From JAENVU01 sp964544295 (lineage in GTDB: Bacteria > Actinomycetota > Acidimicrobiia > IMCC26256 > JAENVU01), in the NCBI GenBank assembly GCA_964544295.1, contig CAZJBJ010000002.1, positions 1 to 64,000 on the forward strand: a stretch of DNA of 64,000 nucleotides, in the 5' to 3' direction. Positions within the stretch are counted from its first letter, which is position 1. Every line of letters starts with the position of its first letter. Positions 24,996 through 32,874 of this stretch are shown one piece after another. The notes below the pieces were generated by a model that was not told the DNA's origin, did no database searches, and was given only the letters and a program-made list of their open reading frames with translations. The position numbers and the translations under genes are program-made.

Positions 24996-25385
24996 GTGAC
25001 CACGATCCTCGTTGCCGCCGAAGCCTCCTGGATTCGCGACCAGGTGACCACCGCGTTCGCCGGATCCGGCCAGCAGGTCGTCGAGGTGCGGCGCGGGCAG
25101 GACGTACGTGACGCCGTCGCCCAGCACGCTCCCGACCTCGTCGTGCTCGACATGCAGATCGCCAACATGGGCGGGATCGCCTGCGCGATCGACCTGCGGA
25201 TGGAGGCGGCCGAGGGCCGCGTCCCCCCGACGAAGATCCTGCTCCTGCTCGATCGGGAGGCCGACCGGTTCCTGGCCAAGCGGGCCGACGCCGACGCCGA
25301 AGTGGTCAAGCCGGTCGACGCCGGGATCCTGCGCCGGGTGGCGAAACCGTTGCTCGGCCCCACGCCGGCTCCGGCTCCGAGCTAG
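24996..25385 (+). CDS. Single-domain response regulator (receiver only)
   Basis: A 129-residue CheY-like receiver with no output domain. The phosphoacceptor Asp is in LVVLDMQIAN, and the conserved lysine in EVVKPVDAG, so it should be phosphorylatable. The C-terminus ends in a Pro/Ala-rich tail. It starts 10 nt after the ArsA-like pair and may belong with it, though a TAGCGT box before its GTG suggests its own leaderless transcript. The partner kinase is not in the window. Confidence 0.8.
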   Translation: MTTILVAAEASWIRDQVTTAFAGSGQQVVEVRRGQDVRDAVAQHAPDLVVLDMQIANMGGIACAIDLRMEAAEGRVPPTKILLLLDREADRFLAKRADADAEVVKPVDAGILRRVAKPLLGPTPAPAPS

Positions 25386-25394
25386 CGGGTCGCT

Positions 25395-25400
25395 ACACTC
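25395..25400 (+). promoter_or_regulatory. Possible -10 element for tRNA-Pro
   Basis: TACACT lies 11 nt before the tRNA gene. No clear -35 box is seen at the right distance. Confidence 0.35.
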
Positions 25401-25411
25401 TCGCCCCTTAC

Positions 25412-25488
25412 GGGATGTGGCGCAGTTTGGTTAGCGCGCAGCGTTCGGGACGCTGAGGCCCCGGGTTCAAATCCCGGCATCCCGACCA
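25412..25488 (+). tRNA. tRNA-Pro (anticodon CGG)
   Basis: The acceptor arms CGGGATG (25412-25418) and CATCCCG (25478-25484) pair fully. The anticodon stem CAGCG/CGCTG encloses the loop TTCGGGA, anticodon CGG, reading CCG proline codons. GGGTTCAAATC forms the T arm. The discriminator A is followed by an encoded CCA (25486-25488). CCG is expected to be a common codon in this high-GC genome. Confidence 0.96.
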
Positions 25489-25560
25489 CCTTTTCGGCTG
25501 GTCACCACCAGATCCATCGGCCGCATGCCGCGCCCGATCCGCATCCACCGCCGCGCGTCG

Positions 25561-26355
25561 TCAACGACGGCGAGCAGTCACCAACGTGGCGGTGAGAGGG
25601 CGAACGATCCACCCGTCGTAGCTCGTCTCGATGAGGGCCTCGACCTCGGCAAGCATCGCGTCGCGGGCTTCCGGATCGGTCATGGCCCGACTGTTCGAGT
25701 CGGTCCGCTTGAGCTCCGTGTAGCCCCGAGCCGTGTAGCGCTGATCCCAGCGGTAGCGATGGATCGACGGCTCGTCGAAATCCGGTGAGGCGACGATCTC
25801 ATCCACGAACGCGGGAACCAGTTCCTCGTGGGTCGGCGCGGGCTCGTACGTTCCCGGCAGTCCGTGCCGGCTGAACACGTGGTGGACCTCGTCGAAGAAC
25901 CCTCGGTCGGTGGGTGACGAGACCTGGTTGAGCGCGATCAGCACCAGGTGTCCGCCCGGTCGGAGCAGCGTCGCCGGTCGGCTCATCCGCACTTCGGGCG
26001 ACACCCAGTGGTAACTCGATGCCGCGACCACCGCGTCGAACGAGCCCGGGGCGAGGTCGACGTCCTCGAAGGGCCCGACGATGAGTTCGACGGTCGGGAG
26101 GTTGCGGGCGAGGACCGCGGCCAGATGGGGACCCAGCTCGACCGCGGTCACATTCGCGCCTCGGGCAACCAGCCCCTGCGTTGCCTGGCCCGTGCCGGGA
26201 CCCACCTCGAGCACCATCGGTGACTCCGGCAGCGTGGCGGCCAACTCGTCGAAGAGTTCGTCGGGGTAGCCGGGACGCACCCGGTCGTAGAGCTCGGCCA
26301 CCTCATCGAACCCCTCGCGCCAGGCTCGGGGAAGGTCGGACGCGGGCACGCGCAC
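25561..26355 (-). CDS. SAM-dependent methyltransferase, class I
   Basis: A 264-residue methyltransferase of the UbiE/Methyltransf_11 type. Motif I is VLEVGPGTGQAT, the acidic end of strand 2 is VTAVELG, and FDAVVAASSYHWVSPE is motif II with the SSxHW signature of this subgroup. The N-terminus (YDRVRPGYPDELF) is also typical. The substrate is unknown. The start is GTG at 26355. It is divergent from the ArsR gene across an inverted-repeat operator and may share its control. Confidence 0.85.
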   Translation of the reverse strand: MRVPASDLPRAWREGFDEVAELYDRVRPGYPDELFDELAATLPESPMVLEVGPGTGQATQGLVARGANVTAVELGPHLAAVLARNLPTVELIVGPFEDVDLAPGSFDAVVAASSYHWVSPEVRMSRPATLLRPGGHLVLIALNQVSSPTDRGFFDEVHHVFSRHGLPGTYEPAPTHEELVPAFVDEIVASPDFDEPSIHRYRWDQRYTARGYTELKRTDSNSRAMTDPEARDAMLAEVEALIETSYDGWIVRPLTATLVTARRR

Positions 26356-26381
26356 TTCTTAGCCCATCAACGTCCCACTAT

Positions 26382-26405
26382 CCGTAACGATTGTGTTACG
26401 GTAAC
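26382..26405 (+). promoter_or_regulatory. Inverted-repeat operator upstream of the ArsR gene
   Basis: CCGTAAC and GTTACGG (26382-26401) form 7-bp arms around 6 nt, and the right arm continues into a second, overlapping palindrome GTTACGGTAAC (26395-26405). TAACCT (26402-26407) could be the -10 box. The site lies between the divergent methyltransferase and ArsR genes and fits autoregulation by the ArsR-type protein. Confidence 0.65.
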
Positions 26406-26442
26406 CTCACGGTGACCGAGGTCGGTCGCGAGGAGGTACCTG

Positions 26443-26772
26443 GTGAGTTCCGCGAGGTCGAGCGGCGATCCGTTCGAGGCGCTCGGCGATGCACATCGAC
26501 GGGAGATCCTGCGGTTGCTGAGTGTCGGCGACAAGCCGGTGCACGAACTCGCCGACGCGCTCCCGATCAGCCGGCCCGCGGTCTCACGCCACTTGCGGTT
26601 ACTGAAGAGCGCCGGGCTGGTCGCCGAAGAGCGACGCGGAACCGAGCGGGTCTATCACCTTCAGGAACACGGGTTACAGACGGTGCACGAATACCTGGAA
26701 CGCGTGTGGGGCGACGCGGCCGGACGGTTCCGCCTGGTTGCCGAGAACACGCAGCGAAGGCGGCGGACGTGA
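26443..26772 (+). CDS. ArsR family repressor
   Basis: A 109-residue winged-helix regulator: DPFEALGDAHRREILRLLS at the start and PISRPAVSRHLRLLKSAGLV as recognition helix. No metal-binding CxC motif is present in that helix, so it is probably not a metal sensor; this subgroup is often paired with SRPBCC proteins, as here. A perfect AGGAGG lies at 26431-26436. The stop overlaps the next GTG start (GTGA). Confidence 0.92.
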   Translation: MSSARSSGDPFEALGDAHRREILRLLSVGDKPVHELADALPISRPAVSRHLRLLKSAGLVAEERRGTERVYHLQEHGLQTVHEYLERVWGDAAGRFRLVAENTQRRRRT

Positions 26773-27212
26773 CCGAGCCGCTGCAGTTGTCGTACGAAGT
26801 CGATTGCGCGGCCGACCACGCCTTCGAGGTCTGGACCTCACGTATCAGCGTGTGGTGGCCCCTGGACCACACGATGAGCGGGGATCCGGACGCGATCGTG
26901 CTCGAGGGCCAGGTCGGCGGGCGCATCTTCGAACGGGCTCGCGACGGCACCGAGCACGCGTGGGGCGTCGTCACCGACTGGGACCCGCCTCGCGGGCTCA
27001 CGTTCACGTGGCACCTGGGACGCCCTGCCGACGAGGCCACCGAAGTCGCAGTGCGCTTCCTCAGTGAGGAGGACACGCACACGATTGTCACGATCGAGCA
27101 TCGGGGTTGGGAGCGGCTCGCGAAGCTCGGCGACGTGCGCGAGCGGACGCGCGACAACTGGGGATCCGTCGTCGGCCGCTTTGCCGACGCGATACGAAGC
27201 GAAGGGACCTGA
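26769..27212 (+). CDS. SRPBCC (AHSA1-like) ligand-binding protein
   Basis: A 147-residue START-like protein. The opening CAADHAFEVWTSRISVWWP, the central GRIFERARDGTEHAWG and HRGWERL near the end are typical of AHSA1 family proteins found next to ArsR genes. The fold forms a cavity for a hydrophobic ligand; no enzyme activity can be stated. It is co-translated with the ArsR gene and followed directly by an uncharacterised gene. Confidence 0.88.
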   Translation: MTEPLQLSYEVDCAADHAFEVWTSRISVWWPLDHTMSGDPDAIVLEGQVGGRIFERARDGTEHAWGVVTDWDPPRGLTFTWHLGRPADEATEVAVRFLSEEDTHTIVTIEHRGWERLAKLGDVRERTRDNWGSVVGRFADAIRSEGT

Positions 27213-27620
27213 ATGATGAACGGTGCGGGAACGAAGGACGATCCGTGGCGTCTCACGACGCCACCCGGGTCGTCGGCATACACGATGTACCGCGACGAGG
27301 ATGCGGATCCACCAGCCCTGGTGTGTCAGGTAGGCAGCACGAAGCTGACCTATCACCTTCAGGCGATCGAGGACCTTCACGCGTGGCTGGTGGAGCAACG
27401 CGACTGGGTGCCGCTCGGCGCCGCCGACGAGCAGAAACCCGCGGCCGATGGCACCGTTGAAGCATGGGGCCGATCTGCGTCGAATCCGGTGCACGGGTGG
27501 TACGGCCTGAAGAAGGGCTATCGCGGTCGCTTCGGCATGTACCTGCCGCCGCTCCTCGAAGCGCTCGGCCTCGCAGAACTCACCCACGAGAAGCGCAACA
27601 ACCAGATGCGAGCGAAGTAG
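27213..27620 (+). CDS. Uncharacterised conserved protein of the ArsR-SRPBCC operon
   Basis: A 135-residue soluble protein that begins immediately after the SRPBCC stop, with GAAGGGA as ribosome site and two tandem ATG codons. The C-terminal half (NPVHGWYGLKKGYRGRFGMY, then LPPLLEALGLAEL) has the look of a conserved family seen near similar regulators, but I cannot assign a function. The N-terminus reads TKDDPWRLTTPPGSSAY. No membrane segment or catalytic motif is apparent. Confidence 0.75.
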   Translation: MMNGAGTKDDPWRLTTPPGSSAYTMYRDEDADPPALVCQVGSTKLTYHLQAIEDLHAWLVEQRDWVPLGAADEQKPAADGTVEAWGRSASNPVHGWYGLKKGYRGRFGMYLPPLLEALGLAELTHEKRNNQMRAK

Positions 27621-27633
27621 GAGGCGAACGACG

Positions 27634-27948
27634 ATGACGAATGCGATCGTGGTGCGCTACCGCACCACCTCAGAAGCGGCGGACGAGAACCTCCAGGCTG
27701 TGCGTGACGTCTACGAGGAGCTCGCCTCGCACCGGCCCGATGGATTTCACTACCTGACGCTCCAACTTGAGGATGGCGTCTCGTTCGTCCATATCGCGAT
27801 CCACGACGACGACGTCGAGAACCCCCTCTCCGAAAGCGGTGCGTTCGCGCGGTTCCAAGCCGGACTTGCCGACCGCGTCGTCGAGGGTCCCGAACCGAGC
27901 AGGGGCAGCGTGGTCGGCTCCTACGCCTTCGGGTTGGGCGACCAGTAG
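27634..27948 (+). CDS. Small dimeric alpha/beta-barrel-like protein
   Basis: A 104-residue protein with beta-strands and helices spaced as in monooxygenase-like (ABM) ferredoxin folds: AIVVRYRTTSEAADENLQAV, then GFHYLTLQLEDG and VSFVHIAIHDDD. AGGAGG precedes the ATG. It is the last gene of the ArsR operon. The function is unknown; binding of a small ligand or oxidative chemistry would fit the fold. Confidence 0.7.
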   Translation: MTNAIVVRYRTTSEAADENLQAVRDVYEELASHRPDGFHYLTLQLEDGVSFVHIAIHDDDVENPLSESGAFARFQAGLADRVVEGPEPSRGSVVGSYAFGLGDQ

Positions 27949-27983
27949 CACGAACTCAGCGAGCGAACCGCTCACGACGCTGG

Positions 27984-28553
27984 TCAGGTTCGCCGACTGT
28001 CCGGTGGACTCCCGTCGCGATCGTCATTTTCGAAGTCGGTTGCCTCCGGGGCGGATCGGGCCGACGGCCGTTCGAGTCGCATGACGAGGCACCGGTCACC
28101 GTCGAACTCACGCTCGCCGTCGGGCACGAAACCCACTCGGGCGTAGAAGGCGATCGCCCGGTGGTTGGTCACCAGTGGGTCGATCATCACGACGCGGGCG
28201 CGGTGCAGTTCGAAGATGCGGCCGAGGGCCGCTTCCATCACGGCGGTTCCGAGGCCGCGCCCGCGATCGGACGGCGACCCGATCCAGATGTCGATCGCCC
28301 ACGTGCCCGATCCGACCTCGCCCCAATAGTGCGACTCGTCGTTGAGGGCGTCGATGAGCTGCACGAAGCCGATCGGTCGACCGTCTTCGGTGGCGATGAG
28401 CAGCTCCCGCCACGGAACGGCTCGAGCGAGTTCGGTCGGCCAGTCGTACCAGTCAATGCCACGCCCACCCAATGCCGCCGCGACGTCAGGATCGTCGTCC
28501 CACTCCGCGATCAAGCCGACGTCATCGATGCGCATCAGTCGCAACTCGACCAT
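27984..28553 (-). CDS. GNAT acetyltransferase, AAC(6')-like
   Basis: A 189-residue N-acetyltransferase. WYDWPTEL, SHYWGEVGSGTWAIDIWIG, RGRGLGTAVMEAAL (acetyl-CoA loop) and NHRAIAFYARVGF match the group containing aminoglycoside 6'-N-acetyltransferases. Whether it acts on aminoglycosides is not known; many relatives modify other amines. A GTG sits one codon upstream, but ATG at 28553 is 6 nt after TACCCT, the leaderless geometry, and was chosen. Confidence 0.8.
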   Translation of the reverse strand: MVELRLMRIDDVGLIAEWDDDPDVAAALGGRGIDWYDWPTELARAVPWRELLIATEDGRPIGFVQLIDALNDESHYWGEVGSGTWAIDIWIGSPSDRGRGLGTAVMEAALGRIFELHRARVVMIDPLVTNHRAIAFYARVGFVPDGEREFDGDRCLVMRLERPSARSAPEATDFENDDRDGSPPDSRRT

Positions 28554-28559
28554 CACCCC

Positions 28560-28565
28560 AGGGTA
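28560..28565 (-). promoter_or_regulatory. -10 element of the GNAT gene
   Basis: TACCCT on the minus strand, 6 nt, then ATG at 28553; decides between two adjacent start codons. Confidence 0.4.
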
Positions 28566-28657
28566 CGCGGACCCCGGAGATTGGACCCATCGACATCGAC
28601 GCTCAATCCGCCGTACCCCTAGCCTTGAGCTCCACGCCGACGGGCCGAGGAGATGGC

Positions 28658-28954
28658 ATGGCGACGCTGCACATCGAGCATCCGATCACCGATCTCGACA
28701 CCTGGCTCGGTGCCTTCAACACCTTTGCCGACGCCCGCGCGAACGCCGGAGTCCGGTCACAGCGCGTCCGTCAACCGGTCGATGATCCGTGCTACATCGT
28801 CGTCGACCTGGAGTTCGACGATCCCGATGCGGCCCACGGTTTCAAGGAGTTCCTGGAGGGCGTCGTCTGGCAGTCCCAGGACCTGTCACCGGGGCTCGAC
28901 GGCGTCCCGACGGCGCGTGTGCTCGACGACGTCGATCCCGACAACGGGCCGTAG
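28658..28954 (+). CDS. Small hypothetical protein, ferredoxin-like fold
   Basis: A 98-residue protein (ATLHIEHPITDLDTWLGAFN, then YIVVDLEFDDPDAAHGF) with the strand-helix-strand pattern of dimeric alpha/beta-barrel proteins. The ATG at 28658 has GAGGAG upstream. No function can be assigned. It lies between a divergent GNAT gene and a HAD phosphatase and has no evident operon partner. Confidence 0.7.
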   Translation: MATLHIEHPITDLDTWLGAFNTFADARANAGVRSQRVRQPVDDPCYIVVDLEFDDPDAAHGFKEFLEGVVWQSQDLSPGLDGVPTARVLDDVDPDNGP

Positions 28955-29046
28955 AGCACCGACGCCGTCGCACTCACGTGCGACCGGAGTGGTCCTCAGC
29001 CTTGCCGCGCTCGGCTCGTAGCCGAATCAGTCCCGCCGCGGCTTCC

Positions 29047-29052
29047 TACGAT
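29047..29052 (+). promoter_or_regulatory. -10 element of the HAD phosphatase gene
   Basis: TACGAT, 6 nt, then the GTG at 29059, with no ribosome site. Confidence 0.45.
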
Positions 29053-29058
29053 GGTCCA

Positions 29059-29715
29059 GTGCGCAGATTCGACCTCGTGATCTTCGATTGCGACGGAGTG
29101 CTCGTCGACAGCGAGCGGCTGATCGTGAAGCTCGAAGCCCAGATCTGTCAGGAACGAGGGTGGCCGTTGACGGAGGACGATGTCATCCGCGAGTTCGTCG
29201 GTCTCTCGGATCACGCCATGCGTGCACGGCTCTCCGAGTTGGTGGGCGAGAAACTGACTGAGGACTGGGACGCCGAATACGCAGACCGGTACCAGAAGGC
29301 ACTCGCGGAGGATGTCGAGGCGGTCTCCGGAGTCGCGGCCGCCATTGATGCCATCGAGCGCGCGGGTCTCGTCACCTGCGTGGCGTCGAGTGGCAGTCAT
29401 CAGAAGATGGCGCTCACGCTCGGCAGGACCGGCATGCTTTCCAGGTTCAACGGACGGATCTTCAGCTCGAGCGACTCGGAGGTCGCGCGAGGCAAACCTG
29501 CCCCGGATTTGTTCCTGCACGCCGCCGCGTCCATGGGCGTCGAACCCAGCCGATGCGCGGTCGTCGAGGACAGCCCCTTCGGTCTCGTCGCAGCACTTGA
29601 CGCCGGCATGAGCCCGTTCGGCTTCTCCGGCAGCGTGATGCCGGCCCACCGGCTCGCGATCGACGGCGTGACGATGTTCGAAGCGATGGCCGACCTTCCC
29701 GGGCTCGTCATCTGA
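29059..29715 (+). CDS. HAD-superfamily phosphatase (beta-phosphoglucomutase-like)
   Basis: A 218-residue HAD enzyme with a C1-type helical cap. Motif I is IFDCDGVLVDSE (nucleophile Asp and acid/base Asp), motif II is VASSGS, the lysine is in RGKPAPDLF and the acidic motif IV is VVEDSPFG. This set fits sugar phosphatases and phosphoglucomutase-like proteins; the substrate is unknown. The GTG start is supported by a TACGAT box; an out-of-frame ATG at 29051 is rejected. Confidence 0.88.
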   Translation: MRRFDLVIFDCDGVLVDSERLIVKLEAQICQERGWPLTEDDVIREFVGLSDHAMRARLSELVGEKLTEDWDAEYADRYQKALAEDVEAVSGVAAAIDAIERAGLVTCVASSGSHQKMALTLGRTGMLSRFNGRIFSSSDSEVARGKPAPDLFLHAAASMGVEPSRCAVVEDSPFGLVAALDAGMSPFGFSGSVMPAHRLAIDGVTMFEAMADLPGLVI

Positions 29716-29927
29716 TAGTGAACGAACACAGCCGTGAGGGAGTGGGTACGCCGTCCTGGACGGTATGGCGCCAGCACCGATTGAGTCTCGGGCGGCAGCG
29801 ATCCCAGCTCCGGGCGAGGTCACGTGCGGTGTATCGACTCGTGGTCGCCTCCCGTGACGGGCCGCATTCGTCAGGAGCAGCGCAGCGAGCACCGCTCGGT
29901 CGACCCCGGGCGCGGTTCGACCGGGTC

Positions 29928-30479
29928 TCAGATCGGACCGTCTCGGACGGAAGAGGGAGGAACGTGACTCGGAATCGCAACCGCGGTGGTGCGAGGAGTC
30001 AGCAGCGTGAGCAGGCCGCCGATCACGGCGAGCGATCCACCGATGATGCACAGGTAGACGCCGGCCGCCGGGGAATGCTGCACGATCTTGTCTCGAATCT
30101 GGTCGAGCACGCTCGAACCGGACGGCTCGCGGATCGTCACCAGCGCGCCCAGTCCCAGCAGTAGTGCTGCGGCGCCGCTTGCAAGCACTGCGAGCGCGAA
30201 CACGCGAAGGTACGGCACGAGCGTGAGAAGGACCGCGACCGTCATGAACGACGCGACGCCGATCAGGAACCCCTGGCCGTCTCCCGACAGCGACCCCGAA
30301 CTACCGAAGGTGAGATTCAGGCCCGAGCCTCCCGAACCGAGGTTCAGCCGCACGGGTGAGCTCGTATTCACCCACGCGGTCAGACTCGACGTGATCAGGA
30401 AGCAGGCTGCAGCGACCACGAACGCGCAAGCGACGAGTCGGCCCGCATGCAGGTGGCCACGCGTCGTCCTGCCTTCCAC
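29928..30479 (-). CDS. Four-span membrane protein, function unknown
   Basis: A 183-residue protein with four hydrophobic segments (~10-32, 65-85, 90-112, 135-160). The first two flank an exported loop rich in Gly, Ser and Leu, including NLGSGGSGLNLTFGSSGSLS. No family is recognised. The GTG start at 30479 follows TAGGAT by 7 nt. A further upstream frame exists but lacks support. The 212-nt stretch between its stop and the HAD gene holds nothing recognisable. Confidence 0.65.
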   Translation of the reverse strand: MEGRTTRGHLHAGRLVACAFVVAAACFLITSSLTAWVNTSSPVRLNLGSGGSGLNLTFGSSGSLSGDGQGFLIGVASFMTVAVLLTLVPYLRVFALAVLASGAAALLLGLGALVTIREPSGSSVLDQIRDKIVQHSPAAGVYLCIIGGSLAVIGGLLTLLTPRTTAVAIPSHVPPSSVRDGPI

Positions 30480-30486
30480 AACGCCG

Positions 30487-30492
30487 ATCCTA
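30487..30492 (-). promoter_or_regulatory. -10 element of the four-span membrane protein gene
   Basis: TAGGAT on the minus strand, 7 nt, then GTG at 30479; leaderless geometry. Confidence 0.4.
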
Positions 30493-30609
30493 CGGAGAGG
30501 ATGTGCACCGCTCGGGGACCGCCGGGACCGCCGATCACGGAACGGTGCCATGGGCTGGGCAATGCTTGAGGTTGACGACCTGGTGTTCCAGCGACTTCAG
30601 CCGGCGGAT

Positions 30610-31506
30610 TCAGCGAGTGGCATTGGCCTCGGCCGCGCTTTTGAGGAACCGGCCACGCTCAACGATCAGTCTGTGGAGGTATCGAGCGAGGATCAGTCGC
30701 TCGACGACATCACCGATCGGGCCGAGCGGGGCGTCGAATCGGAGTCGGTCCACCATCTCGGTGCCCGCACCGGTCTCACGGAACTGGTGGACGTGGCGAA
30801 ACCGCCGGAAGGGCCCTCTGACCTGTTCATCCACGAACCGGTGCGGTCGATCGAGCTCGGTGACTCGGCTCGTCATCGTGAACGGGACGCCGAAGTGGGT
30901 TGCCCGCCAGGTGACTTCTTCGCCGAGCCCGATCGTTCCGGTCGTCACACCGCGAATCGCTCGCTCGCCCGACGCGGCCATCGACTCGAGATGCGCGTCG
31001 ATGTCCAGCGACAGGTCGAAGACCGTTGCCACCGGTGCGCCGATCTCGGTGACGGACTCGAACTCCACAGTCACCGCTCCATCATGCACGAAGGGGCACA
31101 TGACCGCGCGAAGGGACCACCTCAGGCAGCCGGACAACAGGTCGTCGTCTCCGACGACCGAGACCGACGGGCGGAGCACGACGAGATGGCGCGGGCGCGC
31201 CGTGCGGTTGCGGAGCCACGCCACGACGTCGAGTCCGAAGATGTTGTCCTGCACGACGGTGGTGAACCCGGCGTCGCAGTATTGGTCCGCGACGGACCCG
31301 GAGAGTTGGTAGCGGAGGTCCAACAGCCGGCGAGCTTCGAGAGGATCGCTGGGGTCACCAGCATGCACCCAGCCACGGACCACCGACCGGTAGAACGCGC
31401 CGCCGCGCACGTGCACGCCTCGCTCGAACCGACTCGCCAGGAGCTCCGCGATCGTGGACTTCCCAGCAGCTTGTGCTCCGGTGACGAGCCATACCGATCC
31501 GGACAT
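30610..31506 (-). CDS. P-loop kinase-like / SRPBCC fusion protein
   Basis: A 298-residue protein of two unrelated parts. Residues 1-117 look like the first two-thirds of an AAA_33/chloramphenicol-phosphotransferase-type small-molecule kinase: WLVTGAQAAGKSTIAELLAS (Walker A at 10-18), RGGAFYRSVVRGWV and VVQDNIFG. The kinase then stops short, losing the usual lid and C-terminal helix. After a ~25-residue linker, residues 144-298 form an SRPBCC cavity domain (VTEIGAPVATVFDLSLDIDA, LDRPHRFVDEQVRGPFRRF). A GGAG-GTG at the domain boundary shows where the second gene may once have begun. It may be a working fusion or a deletion product. No frameshift is needed to read through. Confidence 0.7.
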   Translation of the reverse strand: MSGSVWLVTGAQAAGKSTIAELLASRFERGVHVRGGAFYRSVVRGWVHAGDPSDPLEARRLLDLRYQLSGSVADQYCDAGFTTVVQDNIFGLDVVAWLRNRTARPRHLVVLRPSVSVVGDDDLLSGCLRWSLRAVMCPFVHDGAVTVEFESVTEIGAPVATVFDLSLDIDAHLESMAASGERAIRGVTTGTIGLGEEVTWRATHFGVPFTMTSRVTELDRPHRFVDEQVRGPFRRFRHVHQFRETGAGTEMVDRLRFDAPLGPIGDVVERLILARYLHRLIVERGRFLKSAAEANATR

Positions 31507-31633
31507 GGCCACAGTGTCGTTGATCCGATGGGCGCAGGCAGGTGCCATTCCGCAGGCTTCCCCGACCGCAGGGGGTGGACTCTGGTGGAAACCGGCTCGG
31601 CGCGCGGCGCAGCCCTCCGACGAGAATGGCCCG

Positions 31634-32308
31634 GTGGACGCCCGGGCTGAGCTGCTGACCGCGATCAGGCGCGCCCGTAATCGCCTGCCTGCACCGGCCG
31701 AAAATGTCGCTCGCGCGCCCGGAGACTTCGAGCACATCTCGTTGCCAGCAAGCGACGGGGACGTTCTGCGCGACCTTCTCCTCGCCGACGGCGCTCGCGT
31801 GGTCATCGAGATCGGCCTCGCGTACGCAAGCTCAGCTCTCGCCATTGCCGAAGCACTGGTCGCGGGAGGGACGGATGATGCTTCGCACGTGATCATCGAC
31901 GCGTTCCAGGACCACTTCGACGACACCGGATGGGACACGCTCGTCGCAGCAGGCCTCGGCTCCGTCTGTTCCCTGCACCGCGAACGCTCGCAGCTGGTGT
32001 TGCCCCGCCTCATCACCGAAGGCGCCGTCGCCGACGCGGCGTTTGTCGACGGCAGTCACGTCTTCCACAATGTCTTCGTCGACCTGGCGTTTCTTCGAGA
32101 ACTGGTACGGCCCGGCGGTCTCGTGATTCTCGACGACTGCGACTGGCCATCGGTCGACACCGCGGCTCGGTACTTCGAAGTCAACGCCGGCTGGGAACGC
32201 GTTCCGATGCACACTCCGACCCGGCTGCGCGCGTATCGGATGCCCGATCCCCCCATCGACCCGGACTTCCAAGATTTCACGCCGTTCGATTCCCTATCCA
32301 CCAACTGA
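31634..32308 (+). CDS. SAM-dependent methyltransferase (Methyltransf_24 type)
   Basis: A 224-residue methyltransferase-fold protein. VVIEIGLAYASSALAIAEAL is motif I, HVIIDAFQ follows strand 2, and ADAAFVDGSHVFHNVFVDLA with LVILDDCDWPSV are the later strands, as in class I enzymes of the O-methyltransferase/Methyltransf_24 type. The substrate is unknown. The GTG start at 31634 is the best in-frame choice but has weak signals, so the N-terminus is uncertain. Confidence 0.78.
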   Translation: MDARAELLTAIRRARNRLPAPAENVARAPGDFEHISLPASDGDVLRDLLLADGARVVIEIGLAYASSALAIAEALVAGGTDDASHVIIDAFQDHFDDTGWDTLVAAGLGSVCSLHRERSQLVLPRLITEGAVADAAFVDGSHVFHNVFVDLAFLRELVRPGGLVILDDCDWPSVDTAARYFEVNAGWERVPMHTPTRLRAYRMPDPPIDPDFQDFTPFDSLSTN

Positions 32309-32365
32309 CGGATGCAACGCGAAGCCCGGTTCGAGAGCGCGGCGCTTCCGTATCGTTGTCGACCA

Positions 32366-32806
32366 ATGGTGCGCGACTTTCGATCGAGCGACCAGCAGGA
32401 GCTTCGCTCGCTGATCCTCGACGGCCTCCGGGAACGGTGGGGCGAAGCATTCGACGCGACCCACAATGCTGACGTCGACGACTTCGTGACGAACTATCTC
32501 GACCGCGGCGCCGAGATCGTCGTCGTCGAGTCCGACCGCTCGATCGTCGCCACCGGGACGCTGGTCCCGCGCCGCGATCGAGTTGGCGAGATCGTCCGCA
32601 TGTCGGTCGCGGCCACCCACCGTCGTCAAGGGTTGGCCCGCCGCGTCATCACCGAACTGATCGAACGAGCGAGTCGTCGGAACATGGCGGAGATCACCGT
32701 GCTCACCGACACACCGTGGACGAGCGCCGTCTCGCTGTACCGGGCCTGCGGTTTCGTCGAGGTCGGACACGACGAAACCGACACCCATTTCGTCATGCGG
32801 CTCTGA
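32366..32806 (+). CDS. GNAT acetyltransferase
   Basis: A 146-residue N-acetyltransferase. RMSVAATHRRQGLARRVI is motif A with the acetyl-CoA loop, and TPWTSAVSLYRACGFVEVG is motif B. The substrate is unknown. The ATG at 32366 begins MVRDFRSSD, the normal first strand; TATCGT lies 9 nt upstream. It precedes the MazEF pair but has its own orientation and spacing, so linkage is unclear. Confidence 0.83.
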   Translation: MVRDFRSSDQQELRSLILDGLRERWGEAFDATHNADVDDFVTNYLDRGAEIVVVESDRSIVATGTLVPRRDRVGEIVRMSVAATHRRQGLARRVITELIERASRRNMAEITVLTDTPWTSAVSLYRACGFVEVGHDETDTHFVMRL

Positions 32807-32851
32807 GGGCGTCGCTGCTCGCTCGCTGTCGGGCACGGGTAGTTTTCTCGC

Positions 32852-32868
32852 CCTACTACTGGTAGGAT
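32852..32868 (+). promoter_or_regulatory. Promoter and operator of the MazEF-like pair
   Basis: CCTAC-TACTG-GTAGG (32852-32866) is an inverted repeat whose right arm overlaps TAGGAT (32863-32868), a -10 box 6 nt before the antitoxin ATG. A repeat over the -10 of a leaderless antitoxin gene fits autorepression by the antitoxin complex. Confidence 0.55.
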
Positions 32869-32874
32869 GGCGGT

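Noticed and set aside
28554..28556. GTG start for the GNAT gene one codon upstream of the ATG
   Set aside because: The TACCCT box fits the ATG (6 nt) but would leave only 3 nt before the GTG.
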